Positions 1 through 5,753 of a stretch of DNA of 23,992 nt are shown in pieces (the first letter of the stretch is position 1; the number at the start of each line of letters is the position of its first letter). The notes below the pieces were generated by a model. It saw nothing but the letters and a program-made list of their open reading frames with translations, had not been told where the DNA came from and did not search any database. Origin of the DNA: JAKAGZ01 sp964412105 (GTDB lineage: Bacteria > Bacteroidota > Ignavibacteria > Ignavibacteriales > Ignavibacteriaceae); assembly GCA_964412105.1 (NCBI GenBank), contig CAYPNM010000045.1:1-23992 (forward strand), in the 5' to 3' direction. The translations under genes were made by a program, and so were the position numbers.

Positions 1-972
1 CGATAATGGTTCCAGGCTTGCTACATTCATTCCACCGAAATTGCTAAAGGATGCTGATAATAAAACGCGGTCCGGGGCTCTCATCCCATCTCTGATAAAT
101 TTGGGCATTTTTGATAATTCTGTCTTAGCGAACAGGTGGTCGTCCCAATTCTTTTTTGTTTGTCCTTTCAGATCATAAACCCATTTTACCGTGCGCTTCT
201 CCCACTCTTTCAGAAAGGCAAGATATGGCGGCTTTTTATGATAGGGGATTAGATAACTCATAGGATTAGATGGATCTTCTGAATTCGCCAACCACCAGAC
301 CGCATCATTGGTTTCCGGATCAATGATCCAAATGACACAGCGGGTTAATACAAGATCAAGCCTTGTCAATTCGGTAAATAAAGTACCTATCAAGATGCGC
401 AATTCTTCAGAAGTCTGCATGGCCATACCCCTTGCTCTCACTCTTTCAAGGCCGGCTTCAATTTCAAGTTCCCGGTTTTTATTAAGTAAGTCGGCAGTTT
501 TTTCAGCTACTTCCTTTTCAAGTTTTTCTTTTTCTGCAATTAGGCCGTCAACCGGAAATGATTCATTTTCTCTTTGCGCAGAAGCTGGTATAGAACCGTG
601 TATATGATAGAGCAGCCATTTGTTCTTTTGTTTTTTAAAAACGGCAGAAACGCGGAATCGAATTTTTATATTATTTCCTTTTGATACAGTTACTTCGGTT
701 TCTCCAAGAACCAGTGCCTGGTCTTTTTGCAACTGAACTTTTGTCCACAGAATTCTAACGGGCATAGTGGTATTTACTTCTTCGAATTCTCTTTTAAGGA
801 ATTTCTTGAAACCGCTGTATGATTTTACAATTTCATCCTTGCCGGTTCCGATCGCTGTTATGTCCGGATGCCAAAATGAAAGAACTTTTTCAAATGCGCC
901 TTTGCCCCTGCTGAAATGAGCCTTCCAGTAGGAGCTGAATGCTTTGGATACTTGTTTTTCCTGAGGTGTCAT
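1..972 (-). CDS. SnoaL_3/NTF2-like plus GAF sensor protein, C-terminus cut by window edge
   Basis: The frame opens with ATG at 970-972 and stays open for 324 codons to the window edge, so the protein is partial. Residues about 5-135 look like an NTF2/SnoaL_3-type fold (SYWKAHFSRG, FWHPDITAIGTG, KNKWLLYHIHGS). Residues 145-185 are a charged, probably coiled-coil linker with the LERVRAR motif (175-181), which recurs in sensor proteins of Bacteroidota and relatives. Residues about 190-324 resemble a GAF-type ligand-sensing domain (TRCVIWIIDPETND). No signal peptide or membrane segment is visible, so it is probably cytoplasmic. In relatives this layout usually ends in a histidine kinase or nucleotide cyclase domain, but the output domain lies outside the window. 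It follows the lipoprotein gene on the same strand after 114 bases and could be co-transcribed with it. The domain calls are inferred from motif resemblance. Confidence 0.72.
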   Translation of the reverse strand, partial: MTPQEKQVSKAFSSYWKAHFSRGKGAFEKVLSFWHPDITAIGTGKDEIVKSYSGFKKFLKREFEEVNTTMPVRILWTKVQLQKDQALVLGETEVTVSKGNNIKIRFRVSAVFKKQKNKWLLYHIHGSIPASAQRENESFPVDGLIAEKEKLEKEVAEKTADLLNKNRELEIEAGLERVRARGMAMQTSEELRILIGTLFTELTRLDLVLTRCVIWIIDPETNDAVWWLANSEDPSNPMSYLIPYHKKPPYLAFLKEWEKRTVKWVYDLKGQTKKNWDDHLFAKTELSKMPKFIRDGMRAPDRVLLSASFSNFGGMNVASLEPLS

Positions 973-1086
973 AATTGTTTTATCTTAATTACAATGAAAA
1001 ATTTCTCAGTAGATTGAAAACTTGCCTTTAATTGATTTTACTTTCATAGTAATAAAAATTTGTTTTGAAATTGAGAGAATAACTTA

Positions 1087-1605
1087 TTAGTCTGTTTTCG
1101 GTATTAATCCAAGTTGCTGCATAAAACTCAGATTATCAAAAAAGTCCTGCTCTTCAGCAATTTTTCCATCCTGCATACGCACCAAGGTGACACCCTCCAC
1201 CTCCACATCTTTTCCTGTTGCGGGTATGCCGAAGAATGTACCGGTGTGTTTGCCTTTAAAATCCCAGTGTTTCACGAGTTTGTCACCCTGTCCGAATACA
1301 TCTACAATAGTGAACTTAATATTTGAAAACCCGTTTACATAATTGGCATACATTGCTCTAGCGTTATCAATTCCTACAACATCCGGATTTGCGTGCATTA
1401 CTACATCCCTTGTAAAGTTGGAATCGTTAAACATGTCGAGCTTGCCATGATTGATAATTTCATCCCATACATTAGTGTATTTTTTTATGTTTGCCTGAAC
1501 GTGTTCGGCTTTCTCTTTATCAGGATTTGAACAGGATGTAAACATTATAGAAAAAGCGAAAATGCTAATAAATAAGCAGGCCAATGAGGGCAGGGAAGTC
1601 TTCAT
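1087..1605 (-). CDS. SnoaL-like (NTF2 fold) lipoprotein, ester-cyclase type
   Basis: This 172-residue protein has a hydrophobic signal segment ending in FTSC at residues 22-25. It therefore looks like a lipoprotein with Cys25 as the lipidated residue, although Phe at -3 is not the usual Leu. The mature part has the pattern of SnoaL-like polyketide cyclase/ester cyclase proteins: a helical start (NVWDEIINHGKLD), then VVMHANPDVVG, then a beta sheet with KHWDFKGKHTGTFFGIPATG and ending GKIAEEQDFFDNLSFMQQLGL. Most exported relatives have no known substrate, and a true cyclase role is not implied. An AAGGAGT ribosome site on the minus strand (1609-1615) supports the ATG at 1603-1605. The next gene on this strand also begins with an NTF2-like domain. 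Confidence 0.85.
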   Translation of the reverse strand: MKTSLPSLACLFISIFAFSIMFTSCSNPDKEKAEHVQANIKKYTNVWDEIINHGKLDMFNDSNFTRDVVMHANPDVVGIDNARAMYANYVNGFSNIKFTIVDVFGQGDKLVKHWDFKGKHTGTFFGIPATGKDVEVEGVTLVRMQDGKIAEEQDFFDNLSFMQQLGLIPKTD

Positions 1606-1728
1606 ATAACTCCTTTTTTGGTTAATAATTTATTTATGGTTTAGGCTTGATGAATATTCAATTTATCTTAATATAATCTAAAAAGCTAATATTATCTTGT
1701 AAACTATTTCAACAATACGTCATCGCGA

Positions 1729-1748
1729 CCTACCTATCGGCAGGCAGG
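1729..1748. repeat. Palindromic repeat core, copy 1
   Basis: The sequence is CCTACCTATCGGCAGGCAGG, an imperfect palindrome. It matches the reverse complement of the element at 4367-4386 at 18 of 20 positions and resembles the element at 2266-2285. The flanks read CATCGCGA on the left and AGTGACAA on the right. Non-coding position and recurrence suggest a REP-like or small non-autonomous element. Confidence 0.65.
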
Positions 1749-1764
1749 AGTGACAATTGTTTTA

Positions 1765-1792
1765 GTAGAGACACGCCATAACGAGTCTCTAC
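1765..1792. repeat. GTAGAGAC...GTCTCTAC hairpin repeat
   Basis: GTAGAGAC (1765-1772) and GTCTCTAC (1785-1792) form a perfect 8-bp stem around a 12-base loop. The left arm with its flank (TTTAGTAGAG, then CACGCC) recurs at 2251-2266, where the right end reads GCGTCTCTTA. The two copies look like members of one intergenic repeat family with different centres. There is no T-run after the stem, so a terminator role is less likely. Confidence 0.6.
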
Positions 1793-2033
1793 AGAATAAT
1801 CTTATAATATTTTTCAGACGAACCAAAAGATTTCTCTATCCCGCGATAAAGCTAAGCAGGATGCCCCATTCCCACAATACTTACAGGAAGCGCATCCTTT
1901 AAATACTTGCCAGATTCAAAATTGTCAGTGAAGCATTTGAACGTTTAATTTTTTTAAAAGGCGATAATCTCATTTGATTAAAAGAACGATTGTCTTAATA
2001 ATTCTGAGGCATGTATATATATAGTATATTCCT

Positions 2034-2064
2034 GCACAGGTGTTTAAAGGCTTTTAACCTGTGC
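2034..2064. repeat. Imperfect hairpin, GCACAGGT/ACCTGTGC arms
   Basis: GCACAGGT (2034-2041) pairs with ACCTGTGC (2057-2064). The interior (AAAG with CTTT) can extend the stem with mismatches. It sits about 320 bases upstream of the DUF488 gene and about 430 bases upstream of the lipoprotein gene on the other strand, so it is not placed as a terminator of either. Its role is unknown. Confidence 0.5.
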
Positions 2065-2253
2065 GCATACGAATAAGGATATCAATTCCTGGATTATAAG
2101 AAAGAAATTAAGGATAAATAGGGAAAAGGCAAATAGTATATAATTCATAAAAATGTGTTTTTTAGCATAATTCATAACCTGGAGATTACCATTGAGCTTA
2201 TTGCTTCTGGCAAAGGTTTTATTTCAGGGCTTCGGAAGGAAGAACAAACTCTT

Positions 2254-2301
2254 TAGTAGAGCACGCCTACCTGCTGGCAGGCAAGTCGACGATGCGTCTC
2301 T
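2254..2301. repeat. Composite repeat: GTAGAG arms enclosing a CCTACCTGCTGGCAGG core
   Basis: The left part (AGTAGAG, CACGCC) matches the hairpin element at 1765. The middle, CCTACCTGCTGGCAGGCAAG at 2266-2285, matches the palindromic core at 1729. The right end carries GCGTCTCTTA, complementary to the left arm apart from its end. The two repeat types that lie side by side at 1729-1792 are therefore nested here. This suggests one mobile or modular repeat family. Confidence 0.5.
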
Positions 2302-2379
2302 TAATACCCCAGATTACTTCCTTTATTTTTCATTATTAAGATTTAAATTATAGTTAAGTATTACAGAAAAACTTTAATA

Positions 2380-2916
2380 ATGGAATATCAACAAACAATC
2401 TGGACAATTGGGCATTCAACGAGATCAATTGAGGAATTTATAGAAATGCTGCTTGCTTTTCAGATTGCCGTGCTTGTTGATGTGCGCAGTTTTCCTGGTT
2501 CGAGAAGGTTTCCACAGTTTAATAAAGAAAATCTTGCTGACTCATTGTTGACGAATAAAATAGATTATGTGCACATCCTGAGACTTGGCGGCAGAAGAAC
2601 ACCAAAAAAGGATTCCAGGAACACAGGCTGGAAACAGGAATCATTCCGCGGGTATGCTGATTATATGGAAACAGAATATTTCAAAAAAGGTATTGAGGAA
2701 TTGATTGAAATAGCGGAAAAGAGAAAAACGGCAATTATGTGTTCTGAGGCTGTCTGGTGGAAGTGCCACCGCTCAATGATTTCCGATTATCTAAAGCTTA
2801 ACGGCTGGGATGTTCAACATATTATGGATAAAGCCAAAACTGAGGAACATCCCTACACACAGGTTGCAAAAATTATTAATGGGGAACTGGATTATTCGGG
2901 TGATGAGCTTTTTTAA
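2380..2916 (+). CDS. DUF488 family protein
   Basis: This 178-residue protein has the family's order of motifs: TIGHSTRS (9-16) at the N-terminus, DVRSFPGSRRFPQFN (34-48), LGGRR (69-73), GWKQESFRGYADYM (83-96) and the Cys-containing block CSEAVWWKCHRS (121-132). The length is normal for the family. DUF488 proteins are cytoplasmic and of unknown biochemical function; the conserved Cys121, Cys129, His130 and Arg131 suggest an active or binding site. There is no clear ribosome site before the ATG at 2380, which is common in this kind of genome. The gene stands alone: its 3' end faces the SDR gene with 4 bases between the stop codons. Confidence 0.9.
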   Translation: MEYQQTIWTIGHSTRSIEEFIEMLLAFQIAVLVDVRSFPGSRRFPQFNKENLADSLLTNKIDYVHILRLGGRRTPKKDSRNTGWKQESFRGYADYMETEYFKKGIEELIEIAEKRKTAIMCSEAVWWKCHRSMISDYLKLNGWDVQHIMDKAKTEEHPYTQVAKIINGELDYSGDELF

Positions 2917-2920
2917 TATT

Positions 2921-3661
2921 TTACTGAGCCAGGTATCCTCCGTCTACTGCAAAATAATTCCCTGTAATAAAGGATGACTTTTTAGAGCTTAAAAACAAAA
3001 CGAGATCAGCCACCTCTTCCGGTGTTCCAAGTCTTCCAATCGGATGAAGCGGTACAATAAGTTTATCGTCTATGCTTTCAATCATAGGAGTTTTTATGAA
3101 TGCCGGGCCGACTACATTTATTCTAATGTTCTTATCACCATATTCTAATGCCGCAGTTTTGGTAAGACCGATCAAACCATGTTTTGCTGCCGTATAAGCC
3201 GGTGCTTTTTTGAATCCAACCATTCCAAGGATGGATGACATATTTACAATTACGCCTTCACCGCTTTTTAGCATTTCGGGAATCTGGTAACGCATTCCAT
3301 AAAACACACCTGATAAGTTTACACTAATTACTTTATTCCAATCTTCGATAGCGTATTCTCCCGTTGGTGCCAGAGGACCACCAATTCCTGCATTATTGCA
3401 GGCAATGTGAAGTGCACCGTAGCTTTCGATAGTTTTCCTTACCAGCATCTCATTATCTGAAGGTATTGATACATCGGATTTTACAAATACCGCCTGCCCT
3501 GAATTTTTTTTAATCATTCCAACAGTTTCTTTTCCGCCCGACTCAGATATGTCAGAAACCACTACTTTCGCACCTTCTGACGCATAAAGCAGTGCGACGG
3601 CTCTTCCGATGCCCGAGCTCCCGCCGGTTACAATGGCAACCTTGTTTTCTAATTGTTTCAT
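2921..3661 (-). CDS. Short-chain dehydrogenase/reductase (classical SDR)
   Basis: This 246-residue protein is a full-length classical SDR. The Rossmann motif TGGSSGIG is at 12-19 and Asp37 follows the second strand, which favours NAD(H) over NADP(H). NNAG is at 89-92, Asn115 sits in SVNLS, and the catalytic Ser143, Tyr156 and Lys160 lie in MSSILG and YTAAK. The usual late motif appears as NVVGPAFIKTPM, with Gly in place of the more common Cys or Ala before Pro. The end, FITGNYFAVDGG, is standard. Substrate cannot be read from the sequence; relatives include FabG-like reductases and sugar or alcohol dehydrogenases. It converges on the DUF488 gene (stop codons 4 bases apart) and diverges from the DoxX-like gene. 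Confidence 0.93.
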   Translation of the reverse strand: MKQLENKVAIVTGGSSGIGRAVALLYASEGAKVVVSDISESGGKETVGMIKKNSGQAVFVKSDVSIPSDNEMLVRKTIESYGALHIACNNAGIGGPLAPTGEYAIEDWNKVISVNLSGVFYGMRYQIPEMLKSGEGVIVNMSSILGMVGFKKAPAYTAAKHGLIGLTKTAALEYGDKNIRINVVGPAFIKTPMIESIDDKLIVPLHPIGRLGTPEEVADLVLFLSSKKSSFITGNYFAVDGGYLAQ

Positions 3662-3897
3662 AAATCCCCCACTAATTATTTTATAGTTATTAATAATAGA
3701 ACATAATTCGTATAAAAGATAAATTCCCGTTAATCAAATAAATTCGTTTTCAATATGATTTACAACCATATTAATACAGTCTTTAGGTAGAAATAAATAA
3801 AATGTCGTATAAATTTTTTTTGCATTTATAATTACTAAATAATTGAATAGATTAATTATGTACGATAATCCAATTCTTCAAAGAAAAGGGGGTCAGT

Positions 3898-4344
3898 ATG
3901 AACGTACTTCAGAAAATTGAATACTGGGCAGATCATCATCACCCCGTATGGCTCGATGCAATAAGAATAATTCTCGGTCTGGTACTTATTACAAAAGGAG
4001 TTGCATTTATAATAAACAGGCAGGAAGTAATTCAAGAGCTATCCAGCACCACCACAGGTATGTCGGAGTTCGTAGCATTTTATGCGGGGCATTATGTAAT
4101 AGTTGCTTTTATTGTGGGAGGACTGTTCGTAGCGATTGGATTTATTACAAGGTGGGCATTGTTATTTCAGCTACCTGCTATACTCGGTGAAATTATCATG
4201 GTTGATTTTCACAGGAACTTTTTTGCGCTCAATTCGCAGTTCAATTACCTGATACTGGTTCTTGTTCTTATGATATTTTTTATTCTTTACGGTTCAGGTA
4301 AAATCTCTTTTGATCATTGGCTGCTTAAGTGGAAGGAGGAGTAG
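3898..4344 (+). CDS. DoxX-like integral membrane protein
   Basis: This 148-residue protein has four hydrophobic segments (about 18-40, 62-84, 86-104 and 116-134) and the DoxX/DoxD-like layout: an amphipathic start, LDAIRIILGLVLITKG in helix 1, and AGHYVIVAFIVGGLFVAIGFITRWA leading into helix 3. Members sit in the cytoplasmic membrane; some are linked to thiosulfate:quinone oxidoreductase subunits or redox homeostasis, but most have no assigned function. A strong AAGGGGG site (3886-3892) supports the ATG at 3898. It is transcribed away from the SDR gene with 236 bases between them, in which I see no named element. The N-terminal DHHHP run is a possible metal-binding oddity. Confidence 0.8.
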   Translation: MNVLQKIEYWADHHHPVWLDAIRIILGLVLITKGVAFIINRQEVIQELSSTTTGMSEFVAFYAGHYVIVAFIVGGLFVAIGFITRWALLFQLPAILGEIIMVDFHRNFFALNSQFNYLILVLVLMIFFILYGSGKISFDHWLLKWKEE

Positions 4345-4366
4345 ATTAGCGTTTAGTTTGTTAGCG

Positions 4367-4386
4367 CCTGCCTGCCGGTAGGCAGG
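4367..4386. repeat. Palindromic repeat core, copy 3
   Basis: CCTGCCTGCCGGTAGGCAGG is a near-perfect 20-base palindrome lying 22 bases after the DoxX-like stop codon. It belongs with the elements at 1729-1748 and 2266-2285. It could fold into a hairpin in the transcript, but no T-run follows, so a terminator role is unproven. Confidence 0.65.
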
Positions 4387-4419
4387 TACAGCGTATAGTA
4401 TTTTTGATTACCTAAGCCA

Positions 4420-4455
4420 GAGATCAGAAGTCAGAGGTCGGAGGTCAGAAATCAG
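4420..4455. repeat. Degenerate TCAGA/GGTC short tandem run
   Basis: Within 36 bases the run contains GATCAGAAGTCAGAGGTCGG followed by AGGTCAGAAATCAG. The unit TCAGA (or GTCAGA) appears repeatedly with GGTCGG and GGTCAG variants. It is non-coding and of unknown role; similar runs occur as intergenic repeats in other bacteria. Confidence 0.5.
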
Positions 4456-4592
4456 TATTGGAATGTTAACGAAGCTTGACGCGATGGCTCATTAAGAGAT
4501 GCACGGGAATAGCAGAGGGTACAAAGAGGATTTACAACAAAATTATGGGGCAGGTTAGTGTAGAGTTCAAATCCCCAAAACTATGACGAACG

Positions 4593-4645
4593 GTTTGTAA
4601 TTATATATATTTAAGTATGAAAAAAAGAGATTTAAGGTTACAAAC
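4593..4645. promoter_or_regulatory. 8-bp inverted repeat in the leader of the 4658 gene
   Basis: GTTTGTAA (4593-4600) and TTACAAAC (4638-4645) are perfect inverted arms 37 bases apart; the right arm ends 12 bases before the ATG at 4658. It could be an operator or a leader stem that sequesters the start. The AT-rich spacer makes chance occurrence quite possible. Confidence 0.25.
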
Positions 4646-4657
4646 TGAGCAATAATA

Positions 4658-5059
4658 ATGGGTAATGGTTCATATTCTTTTACAAAATTTTTTCTTCCCT
4701 CATATTTCAAGATTATCGGGCTCGTCCTCATTATAATTTCAATCCTTGTTTTGGTGTTTACTGCACTTTTAATGTCTTATCTGGATTTTTTCCCCGCCGC
4801 TCAACAGTTGCTAATGTTTAACAGATTATCGTTAGTCTGCGGATTATCTCTCATCATTTTTTCAAAGGAAAGAACGGAAAATGAAGAAACGCAAAAATTA
4901 AGATTTAATGCTTTTGTCTTTTCAATGGGAGCAAGCATTTTAATAGTAATTGTATTTGAAGTGATAAATATCCTTAATAAGCAGGTTCCGTTATATGCAG
5001 TTGATTTTTTAATTATCGAGATGTGCGCCTATTACATTTATTTCAGATTCAATAATTAA
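4658..5059 (+). CDS. Hypothetical four-helix membrane protein
   Basis: I do not recognise this 133-residue protein. Four hydrophobic segments are visible (about 18-40, 50-67, 83-105 and 112-129). Between helices 2 and 3 is a short charged loop, KERTENEETQKLR, which by the positive-inside rule may face the cytoplasm. There is no signal peptide cleavage site and no catalytic motif. The ribosome site is weak. It is followed after 82 bases by the anchored protein and then the TonB receptor, all on the same strand, so a shared transcript is possible but not shown. Confidence 0.6.
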   Translation: MGNGSYSFTKFFLPSYFKIIGLVLIIISILVLVFTALLMSYLDFFPAAQQLLMFNRLSLVCGLSLIIFSKERTENEETQKLRFNAFVFSMGASILIVIVFEVINILNKQVPLYAVDFLIIEMCAYYIYFRFNN

Positions 5060-5130
5060 ATTTAAAATGTTCCGACAATGCCTAATGATTACTATTAAGG
5101 TATATTCTACTTATTTTTTATTCGGTTTTT

Positions 5131-5136
5131 AAGGGG
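5131..5136 (+). promoter_or_regulatory. Ribosome binding site supporting a TTG start
   Basis: AAGGGG lies 5 bases before the TTG at 5142. No ATG or GTG fits upstream of the signal-anchor coding region, so this site makes TTG the likely start. Confidence 0.6.
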
Positions 5137-5141
5137 CTTTT

Positions 5142-5678
5142 TTGAAAAAGAGCATCAACATATTACTTGCGATTTTACTTTTCATAAATTCAGGGGGATT
5201 TATAATTGTTTTTTACAGTCAGCAGTTATCCGTAAAAGAAGAAGTTTTTAATTCCATACATAATGGTGATTATTCTCCATCAGAACTTATTTGTTTCAGG
5301 ATTAAAAAAGATCTGCTTTATAAAGACAAAAATGGCTTTATATGGAATGATAAAAAAGAATTCGAATATAATGGCAGGATGTATGATGTAATAAGAATGA
5401 ATGAAAACGGTAAGGATTATGTCCTATGTTGTTTGAATGATCTGACGGAGGAAAAAATAATAAAATCATTTGCCGGAGAAATTAACAGGCTTGTTACTGA
5501 TGATCCGAAAGATTCCAAATCCAAAACAAGCTTGTTTAATCTGATTTTCCAGGCGCTACTTTACAATAAATTTGAAATTTTACCTTTCTTAAAAGAACAA
5601 AAATTAAATCAAGCTGTTTCAGAAACCATCATTAAATTTTATAAAGAAATTCCATCACCTCCTCCCAAGTACTGCTGA
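5142..5678 (+). CDS. Small membrane-anchored or exported protein next to a TonB receptor
   Basis: This 178-residue protein has a hydrophobic N-terminal segment (5-25) that is a signal anchor or uncleaved signal peptide. The rest is extracytoplasmic. The core KEFEYNGRMYDVIRMNENGK (72-91), then DYVLCCLNDLTEEKI, resembles short proteins of unknown function found beside TonB-dependent receptors in Bacteroidota, which share an E-F-x-Y/N-G-x-x-Y-D pattern followed by a Cys and an N-D-x-x-E block. The C-terminus is PSPPPKYC. The family link comes from pattern memory and is moderate. The start is TTG, supported by AAGGGG 5 bases upstream. The receptor gene begins 75 bases after this stop, so an accessory role in receptor assembly or substrate or metal handling is a reasonable but untested inference. 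Confidence 0.65.
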   Translation: MKKSINILLAILLFINSGGFIIVFYSQQLSVKEEVFNSIHNGDYSPSELICFRIKKDLLYKDKNGFIWNDKKEFEYNGRMYDVIRMNENGKDYVLCCLNDLTEEKIIKSFAGEINRLVTDDPKDSKSKTSLFNLIFQALLYNKFEILPFLKEQKLNQAVSETIIKFYKEIPSPPPKYC

Positions 5679-5753
5679 ATTTGTATAACATATTAAAAGC
5701 AGTACTACTAATTAAACATTTTATTTAATTAACCAAGAATTCATGGGAGAAGA

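Larger units (their letters stand above)
1606..2379. other. 774-base gene-free stretch between divergent genes, rich in inverted repeats
   Basis: No frame here is convincing as a gene; the longest open stretches are about 30-40 codons without good starts. It separates the divergent lipoprotein gene and DUF488 gene and must hold both promoters, but I cannot pick out reliable -10/-35 boxes. What can be seen are palindromic elements: a 20-base core at 1729-1748, a GTAGAGAC hairpin at 1765-1792, a hairpin at 2034-2064, and a composite element around 2254-2301. These look like dispersed non-coding repeats. Confidence 0.6.
4345..4657. other. 313-base gene-free stretch with repeats
   Basis: I see no gene. 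It holds the palindromic core at 4367-4386, a short tandem-like run of TCAGA/GGTC units at 4420-4455, and an 8-bp inverted repeat (4593-4600 and 4638-4645) just before the next start codon. A TTCAAATCC string near 4565 resembles a tRNA T-loop, but no stems support it. Confidence 0.6.

Noticed and set aside
308..607. 99-codon open frame on the plus strand
   Set aside because: It lies opposite the SnoaL_3-GAF sensor gene, is Ser-rich and low-complexity, and has no ribosome site; it is an antisense shadow.
1852..1944. 30-codon minus-strand open frame ending SIVGMGHPA, possibly the tail of a decayed gene
   Set aside because: It is bounded by a stop immediately upstream, has no start codon and no recognisable family; too short to support as a pseudogene.
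2150..2256. Plus-strand open frame of about 33 codons from a GTG, ending GLRKEEQTL
   Set aside because: The composition looks protein-like, but there is no ribosome site or homology I recognise, and it runs into the repeat element.
4540..4600. TTCAAATCC string resembling a tRNA T-loop
   Set aside because: The flanking bases do not form a 5-bp T-stem, and no acceptor, D or anticodon arms can be drawn.
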